A stretch of DNA of 14,139 nt from Bacillota bacterium (GCA_030706015.1 JAUZPI010000099.1:1-14139), one strand, 5' to 3'; shown: positions 6,666 to 14,139, numbered from the stretch's first letter. The notes: generated by a model not told the origin, from the letters alone. Numbers and translations are program-made.

Positions 6666-7109
6666 CTAAGTTTCTGCATAAGTTTCAGTTGGATTATAAA
6701 AACAATGTTGACCAACTTTAACCTGAAAACTTCCTGTTCCATTATAAGGAAAGGTATAAGGACAGGAGGGTGCAAACGGATTAAAGTACCAAAGAGAATA
6801 ACCAATAGTAAAAAGCCTGTGTCCTGATAGTGCCCAATCAGCAATATCATAATGTATCTGATCTGGTGGATTCGCCCAAATAGTTTGTGGATTCGGCGCT
6901 CCACCAAAGGATGAACGTACACAGTCAAATTGACCTTTCTGATAAATTATTTGTCTGACATTTCCTTCACCTATTCTATGGTACTCCCCATAAGGTACTC
7001 TAACTCTATTCATTATTACACTGGCTACTCCCTTCATGCCATTCTCGCCTTCACCGCCAGCTTCACATTTAATAATTCTTGCAAATAATTCTCTATCTGA
7101 ATAGGCCAC
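6666..7109 (-). CDS. cwlJ: CwlJ/SleB-family spore cortex-lytic enzyme
   Basis: This 147-residue protein is a bare Hydrolase_2 (SleB/CwlJ) catalytic domain, close to the length of Bacillus CwlJ (142). It begins ELFARIIKCEAGGEGENGM, where E16 is the expected catalytic glutamate, and ends SLWYF...CFYNPTE as CwlJ does. It lacks a signal peptide and the N-terminal peptidoglycan-binding domain of SleB, which separates CwlJ from SleB. It is expected to cleave muramic-lactam cortex peptidoglycan during spore germination. The start is GTG at 7109; a TGA lies immediately upstream in frame, and GAGGT is 8 bases away. The GerQ-like gene follows 123 bases downstream, and the nif operon terminator lies upstream. 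Confidence 0.93.
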   Translation of the reverse strand: MAYSDRELFARIIKCEAGGEGENGMKGVASVIMNRVRVPYGEYHRIGEGNVRQIIYQKGQFDCVRSSFGGAPNPQTIWANPPDQIHYDIADWALSGHRLFTIGYSLWYFNPFAPSCPYTFPYNGTGSFQVKVGQHCFYNPTETYAET

Positions 7110-7132
7110 TCATATTCACCTCAAAAATTTCA

Positions 7133-7163
7133 ATTATACTCTTATTCTATTCACTAAGTGAAT
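7133..7163 (-). promoter_or_regulatory. Candidate cwlJ promoter with palindrome over the -35 region
   Basis: On the minus strand TATAAT (7133-7138) is preceded at 18 bases by TTCACT, a partial SigA-like -35. The -35 is embedded in the perfect palindrome ATTCACT-A-AGTGAAT (7149-7163). A sporulation sigma factor would be expected to drive cwlJ, but I see no clear SigE, SigG or SigK match, so the promoter class is open. Confidence 0.35.
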
Positions 7164-7212
7164 TTTTGTTACACAATTACAACTTGATAAATTGTTTACT
7201 ATTTAAACGCAT

Positions 7213-7251
7213 AAAAAAAGGACAAATACCACCACAGTAGTCATTTATCCT
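7213..7251 (-). terminator. Intrinsic terminator of the nif operon
   Basis: On the minus strand AGGATAAAT and ACTAC (with one bulged G between them) pair with GTGGT and ATTTGTCCT around a TGTG loop. A run of seven T follows (7213-7219). It lies about 20 bases past the nifV-alpha stop codon, so it closes the nif transcription unit before cwlJ. Confidence 0.88.
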
Positions 7252-7270
7252 ATCACTATAATTAAATTCA

Positions 7271-8077
7271 TTATGCTCCATGCCTAATAATACCTAGTAT
7301 TTTCTTCTCTATCTCCATCAGCTTAGCATTATTGGCAACATTTCCTGTATCATACCTGTGTTGAACTGCAGTTACAAAATTGAAAAAATTACAGTTTCCT
7401 GCTCGTTCTCCTATTCCCCCAATAGTACAGTTTATATAATTAGCTCCGCCTTCCAAGGCCGCCACAGAATTAGCTACAGCCATACCAAAATCATTATGCG
7501 CATGTATTTCAATGTCTATGAAGGCTTTAGCACTTATGCTCTTAATATCCTCATATATTTTTTGGGGAAATACCGTACCCACAGTATCTGCATATCTTAT
7601 TCGTTCAGCCCCTTCTCTCTTAGCTACTAATGCAAGGTGCTTTATAAATTCAATATCCGCCCTAGATGCATCCTCAAAACCAACAGTAACAGGAAAACCT
7701 TTTTCCTTTGCAAAACTGATTGCTTTCTCCATATTGTATATAACCCAATTTCTATCTTTATTTAATTTGTAGGCAATCTGTATATCTGAAGTTGGTACTG
7801 AAATATGAATTATATCAACTCCACAATCAATTGAATGCTGTATATCAGATAAATTTGTTCTATTCCAAGATGATATTTTAGATTTCAAATTTAATTCCAT
7901 CATTTTTTCTATACTTTGCTTTTCATCTCCACCCATGGCAGGTATTCCTGCTTCAATCTGATAAATACCAGCTTCATTCAACAATTTTGATATTTCAATT
8001 TTATCCTTCATGCCAAGGGCTACACCAGCCTTTTGTTCTCCATCCCTTAATGTTGTATCTACTACATAATAATTCAT
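7271..8077 (-). CDS. nifV-alpha: NifV-alpha, catalytic subunit of split homocitrate synthase
   Basis: This subunit corresponds to the N-terminal TIM barrel of homocitrate synthase, which condenses acetyl-CoA with 2-oxoglutarate; homocitrate is the organic ligand of FeMo-cofactor. The catalytic signature DTTLRDGEQ is at residues 7-15, with metal-ligand D12. The metal-binding pair H192-x-H194 is in EIHAHNDFG, and GIGERAGN follows at about 222-229. The protein is 268 residues and stops right after the barrel, lacking the C-terminal domain of ordinary NifV. I chose the ATG at 8077 because GAGGTG lies about 9 bases upstream; an ATG at 8083 would be only 3 bases from it. It is the last gene of the nif operon, about 25 bases after nifV-omega. 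A split NifV with omega before alpha is known from C. pasteurianum. Confidence 0.93.
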   Translation of the reverse strand: MNYYVVDTTLRDGEQKAGVALGMKDKIEISKLLNEAGIYQIEAGIPAMGGDEKQSIEKMMELNLKSKISSWNRTNLSDIQHSIDCGVDIIHISVPTSDIQIAYKLNKDRNWVIYNMEKAISFAKEKGFPVTVGFEDASRADIEFIKHLALVAKREGAERIRYADTVGTVFPQKIYEDIKSISAKAFIDIEIHAHNDFGMAVANSVAALEGGANYINCTIGGIGERAGNCNFFNFVTAVQHRYDTGNVANNAKLMEIEKKILGIIRHGA

Positions 8078-8102
8078 TTTCATTCACCTCGGTATTCGCT
8101 GC

Positions 8103-9194
8103 TTATCCATTGTGAAAGCTGCTTTCATTTTGCGAACAGCACATTTGAACTAATTCATCATCCAATATTCCTCTTTTCAGCTCTATACTCTTCTCTCTAA
8201 CTTGTTTTAGAAGTGTATTCATATCCACTACTGAGTAATTTACACTTAACTGATTTAATTTTATTGTAATTGCTTTAGACCCAGAATGTTTTCCTATTAT
8301 CATCTTTCTATTTTGACCTACCATTGCTGGATCAAAAGGTTCATAAGTTAGTGGTGCTTTTTCTATTCCATCTGCATGAATTCCTGACTCATAGTTAAAA
8401 ATGTCTTCCCCTAAAATTGCCTTTGTTTTGGATATTGCTACTCCTGTAATTTGCTCATATAATTTAGAAAGCTTCATAAAATACTTGATTTCTCCTTCAA
8501 CATCTAAGCCGCTTATAACAGGTAAGGCAGTTATTACTTCCTCCAATGGGGCATACCCGTAATCCCCTCCACAGCCATAAAAAGCAGTAGTAATAAACTC
8601 AGGTCCTGCCATGCAAGCTTCAAGAGCAACTGCTGTACCCATGTTAATCCTATTGTCAGCACATATATCAACTTTCACATCAAATTCACGCTTAATATCA
8701 CTAATGATTTTTTCCCAAGGATATAAAATACATTTACTTAGTCCCTGTATTCTTATAGCCCTCAAATTATCAAAATTAATTACATTTTTAAAAGCCTTTA
8801 ATCCTATAATATTTAATTCTTCGTCATCATTATAGTACAAGTCTTCTTTGTCTAATTCAAGTATAAGAGGTAATTTATTTATTTGATTTATGCTTCTTAT
8901 ACTGAGGCTTAATATATCCTTGAAATTGATAATGAAATATTTAAAAATTCCTTTATTAAGATGTATAAAATCACTCTTATTCTTTATTCGAAAAATATAA
9001 TTTATATCATCAGGTAAATCCCCAATTGAGCTAACTACATTTGCATCAACTTCTAAGAGATCAGTTCCAACCTTTTTTAATTGCAAACTATAATCGATTA
9101 AATTCTGAGAATTTACTGTTTTATTCTTTCTTAATATTACAGGAAGAGACCTATCAACTATAAAAATTTTTTTATCACCCATTGAAATACACAT
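8103..9194 (-). CDS. nifV-omega: NifV-omega, second subunit of split homocitrate synthase
   Basis: This 363-residue protein carries the C-terminal part of homocitrate synthase: GIHADG (residues 271-276), FDPAMVG, and GKHSG (301-305). These elements, absent from NifV-alpha, are needed for full activity in the LeuA/NifV family. Its first ~220 residues look like a degenerate TIM barrel: the start IFIVDRSLP parallels YYVVDTTLRDGE of alpha but has lost the catalytic RDGEQ. The segment VDICADNRINMG parallels alpha's IEIHAHNDFGMA but has lost both histidines. It should therefore be inactive alone and act with NifV-alpha as a heteromer. The ATG at 9194 is preferred: GGGGAG is 8 bases upstream, whereas an in-frame GTG at 9203 overlaps that site. 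The upstream gap to nifN-B contains a hairpin. Confidence 0.92.
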   Translation of the reverse strand: MCISMGDKKIFIVDRSLPVILRKNKTVNSQNLIDYSLQLKKVGTDLLEVDANVVSSIGDLPDDINYIFRIKNKSDFIHLNKGIFKYFIINFKDILSLSIRSINQINKLPLILELDKEDLYYNDDEELNIIGLKAFKNVINFDNLRAIRIQGLSKCILYPWEKIISDIKREFDVKVDICADNRINMGTAVALEACMAGPEFITTAFYGCGGDYGYAPLEEVITALPVISGLDVEGEIKYFMKLSKLYEQITGVAISKTKAILGEDIFNYESGIHADGIEKAPLTYEPFDPAMVGQNRKMIIGKHSGSKAITIKLNQLSVNYSVVDMNTLLKQVREKSIELKRGILDDELVQMCCSQNESSFHNG

Positions 9195-9223
9195 ATATAT
9201 CACTCCCCATTAATATAAATTGC

Positions 9224-9276
9224 AAAGGGTGCTGCAACTATAGCTATAAAGCATAAATACGTGTACAGCACCTTTT
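9224..9276 (-). repeat. Intergenic hairpin between nifN-B and nifV-omega
   Basis: GGTGCTG and CAGCACC flanked by A and T runs (arms about 9224-9234 and 9266-9276) form a stem of 7 to 11 pairs around a 31-base loop, which itself contains the palindrome TATAGCTATA. It sits in an otherwise featureless 157-base gap. The 3' side lacks a good T run on the minus strand, so it looks more like an attenuating, processing or stabilising element than a full terminator. Confidence 0.55.
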
Positions 9277-9351
9277 ATCCTTATAATATTTTAGTTTTAA
9301 TTAAAGCCTTTTCTATATATTTATCTCTAAGATGTTTATTATTAAAATCAA

Positions 9352-12033
9352 CTATCTTCTTAATTCTTCTGCTACTTTGTCTATTCCGCAGTTTATTTCA
9401 TCATACATTTTGAATACTCTAATACCATTTTCCTCAAGTTTTTTCTCTGGTGAATCACCAATTCTCATTGTTAATACTGCATTACAGTCTTTTATTGTTC
9501 TCAAAATCTTTTCAATTTTATTATCATGTGCATCACAGTCATCTACACCAGTGCAGTATTTTTCTACGTTTCTTTTTTCTAGTAAACTAGCTTTTCCATT
9601 GGAAAAACCATAAATATAAAATTCCTCTGCATGTCCAAAATGTTCATCAACATTTATTCCAGTCTTTGATGCTACAGCAAACTTCAATGAAACCTCTTCT
9701 TTTGCTGGTATTTCAATTTTTTCTTTTTCTTTAGTAGGTCCTGCAGCTCCTTTTCCACATCCATACCTAAAATCTGCAGAACAATCATTATTTAATGTTC
9801 CAATAGCATCAGCTCTGCATTGTCTGCAATGATACATTTGCTTAACATGCTCTCCGCACTTTTTCCTCATATCATTAAGTTCTTCATTGCTAACTACGTC
9901 AGCGCCTTCAAAAGCACTTCCAACTACAGGTATCATCTTCATAATATTAGTCATAAATACTCCGCATTCTTTTACTTTCTTTACAACTTCTTCAATATGA
10001 TCGTCGTTTATACCCTTTATCATTACTATGTTTACCTTACACATAATACCCTTTGATGATAAATACTTTAATCCAGTAAGCTGATTATTTAAAAGTATTC
10101 CAGCACCTTCTTCTCCAGTATACTTACTGCCTAAATAATTTACTTCTTTATAGATCTTACCGCCAAGCTTCGGATCTACAGTGTTCATAGTAACAGTAAC
10201 ATGTGATACTCCTAATTCAATTAACTCATTTGCATAAAATGGCAGCATTAGTCCATTTGTAGATAAACAGAAGGTTATACTTGGATCTTCCTCTTTGATT
10301 AATTGAATGGATTTTTTTACTTGTTCAAAATTTGCTAGAGCATCTCCAGGTCCTGCTATACCTAGTACACTTAAATTTGGTACCTTTTCTTTTACCAGCT
10401 TAAATTTTGCAAGTGCTTGTTCAGGTGATAACACCTCACTTGTTACCCCCGGCCTTGTTTCATTTGGACAATCATATTTTCTATTGCAATAATTGCAGCT
10501 TATATTACATTTTGGCGCTACTGGGATGTGCATTCTTGCATGATCATGAGCACCAGCATTATAGCATGGATGAGTCTTAGTTTTATCTTCAATTGATATT
10601 ACAGTTTCAACTTTTTCTTCTTTTACTTCTTGAATGTTATTCATAGTAACACCCCTTTCTTCCCCTCTATAGTACATATCGTATGCTTCTTCTCTAAAAC
10701 TATCTTCGTCTTTGGCCAATATTATATTTGCTGTTCCATCAATGAATAAAGCAGTACCATTGTAGCCTGTAAAGGTTTGTCTTTGAGCACCTACTCTATC
10801 ATGTATCGGGAATCCAATTCTCATAATTTCAATTCCAAGTCTTTTTGCCATTCTTCTTCCATCAGAATTACCAATGATTATGTTTGGATTAAGTTTTTTT
10901 GCATACATTTCTATAGTTTCAAAATCTGTATCGTCTAAAATCACTATATCCTCGCAGATACTTTTTACTTCATCAGTTATATAATTCTTAAGAGTTCTAT
11001 TCTTAGCACCAATGGCTACAAGCTTTGGCACAATTCCATTTTCCACACCAGCTTTAACAAGCGCAAGCACTAACTCTGGTTCACCATATATAATAGCCTT
11101 TGCTTCTCCATTAAATTTGTGGTTATCAATCATAGCGTCCAATAATCTTCCACGCTCTAATTTTAGTTCCTCTGGAATTGGCTTTTTACTAATTTGTGAT
11201 ATTATATCCACAAACTTATCTGTATTGCGTAAACCTATTGGTATCTCACATTTATATAAAGGAACTCCATATTTCTCTTGAAGAAAAACACCTGCTGATT
11301 CATCATCAGCTATGGTCATTCCCATCTCTATCGTTGCAACTGCTCCACCCATTTTTTCAATATCTTTTGTTTTAGTTCCACCCTGAGGTATTCTTGTATA
11401 TTTTTCATTATGTGGTGAATCAAGAGTATTTGAAACATCTGGGAGCATGGTATATTCTACATCAAACAAATCCAGTATTCTCTTTATGTTTCTTACATCC
11501 GCTGGATTTATATTTCCACAAATTATATTTATTTTATTATGCTTATCGGTATCCACTGTCATTTGTTCAACTATTTTTCTTAAGGATCTATAATACCCCT
11601 CTGCTTGTGTTCCACCATACCCTGGCGTAGGGACTGTTACTATCTTAAGCTTCTTAATTTCTTCATTATGTGCTTCTTCCTCGTAGAATTCGTTAACTAT
11701 TCTGTTGATGTCTTCACCTATGGTTTCAGCTAAACAAGTAGTTGTTATTCCAATAACGGCAGGCTTGTAAAGCTTAATCATATTTTTTAATCCAGTCTTT
11801 AAGTTTTCTGAACCGCCATATACAGTTCCATTTTCAGTCAATGAAGAAGATGCTATATCAATTGGTTCATTGTAATGTGTTGCCATATGTCTTCTTATAT
11901 ACGTACTACAACCTTGTGATCCATGTAAAATAACCATGCTGTTTTCGATTCCCTTGAAAGCCTGAACAGCCCCCATTGGCATACACATTTTACAAGGATT
12001 CACGTTTAAATTCACAAAATTTCGACTACTCAT
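9352..12033 (-). CDS. nifN-B: NifN-NifB fusion with C-terminal NifX-like domain
   Basis: This is an 893-residue fusion. Residues 1 to ~460 are NifN, the beta half of the NifEN scaffold, with NPCKMCMPMGA near the start, C42 in GSQGCSTY (equivalent to the NifN cysteine that binds the permanent cluster of NifEN) and TTTCLAETIGED. After a linker (~465-490), residues ~490-765 are NifB, a radical-SAM enzyme that makes the Fe8-S9-C precursor of FeMo-cofactor. Its SAM-cluster cysteines are C509, C513 and C516 (CNISCNYC), and C736 and C739 (HCRQC) match the conserved extra-cluster cysteines. Residues ~783-893 are a NifX/NafY-like cofactor-binding domain (FAVASKTGINVDEHFGHAEEF). The nifN-nifB fusion is characteristic of clostridia. 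The ATG at 12033 is chosen because GGGGGG lies 7 bases upstream; an in-frame GTG at 12048 overlaps that site. The gap to nifE is 18 bases. Confidence 0.96.
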   Translation of the reverse strand: MSSRNFVNLNVNPCKMCMPMGAVQAFKGIENSMVILHGSQGCSTYIRRHMATHYNEPIDIASSSLTENGTVYGGSENLKTGLKNMIKLYKPAVIGITTTCLAETIGEDINRIVNEFYEEEAHNEEIKKLKIVTVPTPGYGGTQAEGYYRSLRKIVEQMTVDTDKHNKINIICGNINPADVRNIKRILDLFDVEYTMLPDVSNTLDSPHNEKYTRIPQGGTKTKDIEKMGGAVATIEMGMTIADDESAGVFLQEKYGVPLYKCEIPIGLRNTDKFVDIISQISKKPIPEELKLERGRLLDAMIDNHKFNGEAKAIIYGEPELVLALVKAGVENGIVPKLVAIGAKNRTLKNYITDEVKSICEDIVILDDTDFETIEMYAKKLNPNIIIGNSDGRRMAKRLGIEIMRIGFPIHDRVGAQRQTFTGYNGTALFIDGTANIILAKDEDSFREEAYDMYYRGEERGVTMNNIQEVKEEKVETVISIEDKTKTHPCYNAGAHDHARMHIPVAPKCNISCNYCNRKYDCPNETRPGVTSEVLSPEQALAKFKLVKEKVPNLSVLGIAGPGDALANFEQVKKSIQLIKEEDPSITFCLSTNGLMLPFYANELIELGVSHVTVTMNTVDPKLGGKIYKEVNYLGSKYTGEEGAGILLNNQLTGLKYLSSKGIMCKVNIVMIKGINDDHIEEVVKKVKECGVFMTNIMKMIPVVGSAFEGADVVSNEELNDMRKKCGEHVKQMYHCRQCRADAIGTLNNDCSADFRYGCGKGAAGPTKEKEKIEIPAKEEVSLKFAVASKTGINVDEHFGHAEEFYIYGFSNGKASLLEKRNVEKYCTGVDDCDAHDNKIEKILRTIKDCNAVLTMRIGDSPEKKLEENGIRVFKMYDEINCGIDKVAEELRR

Positions 12034-12051
12034 AATAAATCCCCCCACTAA

Positions 12052-13476
12052 CTATATATATTTCCAGACTGGGTTGTTCACTGTTAGGTTTATCTCCTTA
12101 GCAAAGTTAACTGCTCCTATAAATCCACAAAGTGGATGTCTTCTTTCATGATTATGATCACAGAAGGCAACACCTAGCTTGTATGCAAGAGGTCTTTCTT
12201 TTACACCACCAACAAGAACATCTGCTCCTTTTTCTAACATAAACTTTTCTAACTCATAAGGGTTTGCATCATCAAGAATTACAGTTCCCTCATCAGTAAT
12301 ACTTCTAATAATGTCGTAATCATCCTTTTTACCAGTTTGTGTACCTACCATAACTGTTTCAATACCTAAATCTCTAAATTGTTTTATTAAGGAAATAGCC
12401 TTGAATCCTCCACCTACATAGATCGCAGCTTTCTTTCCTTTAAGTTTGCTTCTATAATACTTAAGCTCGTTTTGTATTTTACGTTCTTCTTCATCAACAA
12501 ATTTTCTATCTCTCTCTTTAACATCCTCGTCTCCAATTAAGTCTGCAATCCTTAATAATGAGTTTCTAGTATCTTCAATACCATAGAAACTAATCTTTAA
12601 GAAGGGGATATCATACGTTTCTTCCATCTTTTTAGCCAAATATGTCATAGAACCAGCACATTGTACAATATTTAGTTTAGCTTTTGGAGCCTGCTTAATT
12701 TCGTCGCATTTTCCATCGCCTGTTATTCTTGCCAATATGTCAATTCCTATTTTTCTTAAATAATTTTGTATTATCCACAATTCTCCAGCTAAATTAAAAT
12801 CACCAAGATAATTTACTTTATTTACTTTTATAGCTCTAGTAGGTTCTCCCATCAATTTCATAAGAGCATCGCATGCTGCCTTATAGCCCATTGACTTATG
12901 ACCTGCGAAACCGGGTGATTTTACTGGTATAACTCTAATTGAGTATTTTTTTTCTGCTGCTTTACAAACAGCATCTATATCGTCTCCTATTACGCCTACT
13001 ATACAAGTAGCATATACAAATATAACCTTTGGTTTAAACTTTGCAACAATTTCATCAATTGCACTTGCGAGTTTTTTCTCGCCGCCAAAAATAACATCTT
13101 TTTCACTTAAATCTGTAGAAAAACTATTTCTAAAAATGTCCTGACCACTAGTTAAACTGCCTCTTATATCCCAAGTATAACTAGCACATCCAATTGGACC
13201 ATGTACTATATGAAAGGCATCAGTTATCGGATTAAGTACTACTCTAGCACCACAGTAAACACAAGCTCTTTGACTAACCGCTCCAGATACACTTTCTTGA
13301 TCACATTTAAACCCTGAGGAATTATTGCAAGAATTAACTAAGATTGAATTTCTTCTATCTTCTATAATGTCTGCCTTAAGTTGAGCTTCGCTCTTCCATG
13401 TAACCTCTTTTTTATCTACAAGCTTTAAACATTCATCTATTGTTTCAGTATCATAATCAAAATTTGTTTGTTTCAT
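12052..13476 (-). CDS. nifE: NifE, FeMo-cofactor scaffold subunit
   Basis: This 474-residue protein is the alpha-type half of the NifEN scaffold on which the NifB product matures to FeMo-cofactor before transfer to NifDK. The expected cluster ligands are C72 (QRACVYCGA), C97 (HGPIGCASYTWDIRG) and C158 (YATCIVGVIGDD), by alignment with Azotobacter NifE. The C-terminal block HERRHPLCGFIGAVNFAKEI is also typical of NifE. The ATG at 13476 is chosen: AGGAGG (13485-13490) is 8 bases upstream, and the alternative in-frame GTG at 13485 overlaps that site. It follows nifK by about 100 bases that contain a hairpin, and is 18 bases from nifN-B, with which its product forms the complex. Confidence 0.96.
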   Translation of the reverse strand: MKQTNFDYDTETIDECLKLVDKKEVTWKSEAQLKADIIEDRRNSILVNSCNNSSGFKCDQESVSGAVSQRACVYCGARVVLNPITDAFHIVHGPIGCASYTWDIRGSLTSGQDIFRNSFSTDLSEKDVIFGGEKKLASAIDEIVAKFKPKVIFVYATCIVGVIGDDIDAVCKAAEKKYSIRVIPVKSPGFAGHKSMGYKAACDALMKLMGEPTRAIKVNKVNYLGDFNLAGELWIIQNYLRKIGIDILARITGDGKCDEIKQAPKAKLNIVQCAGSMTYLAKKMEETYDIPFLKISFYGIEDTRNSLLRIADLIGDEDVKERDRKFVDEEERKIQNELKYYRSKLKGKKAAIYVGGGFKAISLIKQFRDLGIETVMVGTQTGKKDDYDIIRSITDEGTVILDDANPYELEKFMLEKGADVLVGGVKERPLAYKLGVAFCDHNHERRHPLCGFIGAVNFAKEINLTVNNPVWKYI

Positions 13477-13518
13477 ATGATCCACCTCCTTATTTAAAAT
13501 CTAATTTTATTAAAATTT

Positions 13519-13549
13519 GATTCAGGAGAATTAAATATCCTCCTGAATC
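13519..13549 (-). repeat. Perfect hairpin in the nifK-nifE gap
   Basis: GATTCAGGAG (13519-13528) and CTCCTGAATC (13540-13549) form a perfect 10-base stem with an 11-base loop. It begins 28 bases past the nifK stop codon. The minus-strand sequence after it is AAATTTTAATAAAATT, another AT palindrome without a clean T run. It may reduce readthrough into nifEN-B, or protect or process the upstream nifHDK message, so that structural subunits outnumber scaffold proteins. Confidence 0.65.
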
Positions 13550-13577
13550 TAAGTATGAGAACTAATTAAATTTATTA

Positions 13578-14139
13578 TTATCTTACTAGTTCAAAGTCTT
13601 CTTCAGCACAATCTCTATCTATTCTGTCAAGTATAGCATCGCACATACTTTCTACTAGTCTTATTCCGCCCTTATATCCTACAACTGGGAAGTATTGTTT
13701 TGCGTATCTGTCAAGTATTGGGAAACCAAATCTTATAAATGGTACATCCTCTGCTCTAGCGATATATTTTGCGTGAGTTTCTCCAATCAATAAATCTACA
13801 GTTTCATTCTTAATCAATTGATGAAGTTCAAACAAATCACTTTCAGCTTTAACAACTGAACCTTCTATTCCTGCATTGGCTAACATCTCATTAATTTGAG
13901 TAGCAAATGCTGTTCCAGGTGTACCAGTAATTACATACTTAGGTATCATTCCTAATGATATTACAAATTGAGTAAGCGCAATAACAATATCAGGATCGCC
14001 AGTTATCGCTACCTTTTTATCATGGAAGTATTGATAGCTATCAAGCATTAAGTCAACTAATTGACCTCTTTCTTCTTCAAGTATTGCTGGTACTTCTTTT
14101 CCTGTTTCCTTTGCTAAAGCTAACAATAATTCATCTGTA
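13578..14139 (-). CDS. nifK: NifK, nitrogenase MoFe protein beta chain, C-terminal part (5' end outside window)
   Basis: About 186 C-terminal residues are visible, up to the TAA at 13578. They match the third domain of the MoFe protein beta chain: KKVAITGDPDIVIALTQF, a LIGETHAKYIA segment, FIRFGFPILDRYAKQYFPVVGY and the terminal helix EDFELVR. The frame is open to the window edge, where it enters as TDELLLALAKETGKEV. NifK forms the alpha2-beta2 MoFe protein with NifD and shares the P-cluster at their interface; the P-cluster cysteines lie in the missing N-terminal half. Identity as NifK rather than NifN rests on this C-terminus and on its position immediately upstream of nifE. Confidence 0.93.
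   Translation of the reverse strand, partial: TDELLLALAKETGKEVPAILEEERGQLVDLMLDSYQYFHDKKVAITGDPDIVIALTQFVISLGMIPKYVITGTPGTAFATQINEMLANAGIEGSVVKAESDLFELHQLIKNETVDLLIGETHAKYIARAEDVPFIRFGFPILDRYAKQYFPVVGYKGGIRLVESMCDAILDRIDRDCAEEDFELVR

Noticed and set aside
6608..6928. A 106-codon minus-strand frame overlapping cwlJ.
   Set aside because: It is out of frame with the clearly recognisable CwlJ domain and has no family resemblance.
9281..9351. Minus-strand reading frame just after nifN-B giving DFNNKHLRDKYIEKALIKTKIL, which resembles the tail of a protein.
   Set aside because: It has no start codon or ribosome binding site and only about 22 codons; AT-rich chance is as likely as a relic of a lost gene.

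Overview
The window looks like chromosomal DNA of a nitrogen-fixing, spore-forming Clostridium. It is AT-rich with strong purine-rich ribosome binding sites. It carries clostridial nif hallmarks (a fused nifN-B and a homocitrate synthase split into nifV-omega and nifV-alpha) and the endospore germination pair cwlJ-gerQ. I cannot name the species. The clearest difference from the C. pasteurianum cluster, as I recall it, is that no molybdate-transport genes lie between nifN-B and nifV-omega.

All genes read on the minus strand except one HAD phosphatase at 4362-5159, so the layout follows transcription from right to left. Right part (14139-7213): the distal half of a nif operon. It holds the 3' part of nifK (nitrogenase MoFe protein beta chain), nifE, nifN-B (one half of the NifEN scaffold fused to the NifB radical-SAM enzyme and a C-terminal NifX-like cofactor-binding domain), nifV-omega and nifV-alpha, and ends at a strong intrinsic terminator (7213-7251). 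Together these genes build FeMo-cofactor: NifB makes the Fe-S-C precursor, NifEN matures it, NifV supplies homocitrate, and NifDK receives it. Hairpins occupy the nifK-nifE and nifN-B-nifV-omega gaps.

Middle part (7109-5846): cwlJ and gerQ, encoding a spore cortex lytic enzyme and the coat protein it depends on in Bacillus, followed by a terminator. Next come a UPF0303/heme-degrading-domain protein (5740-5267) and, converging on it, the plus-strand Cof-type HAD phosphatase; a shared, probably bidirectional terminator lies between them.

Left part (4140-1): a decayed NfrA-type flavin oxidoreductase (in-frame internal deletion plus a stop codon), then a sugar locus. The locus has a LacI-family regulator with its own promoter and terminator, then a GH1 beta-glucosidase and a GH36 alpha-galactosidase (cut by the window edge) in one tight operon. 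The beta-glucosidase promoter is near consensus, with a palindromic operator at the predicted transcription start and a cre-like site over the spacer and -10, which fits LacI-type repression plus carbon catabolite control. No transporter for this locus is in the window.

Most of the content belongs to known families. The least explained parts are the reciprocal loss of function in the two NifV subunits, the lysine-free repeat region of the GerQ-like protein, the structured gaps in the nif operon, and the repeated motif in the lacI/bgl control regions.
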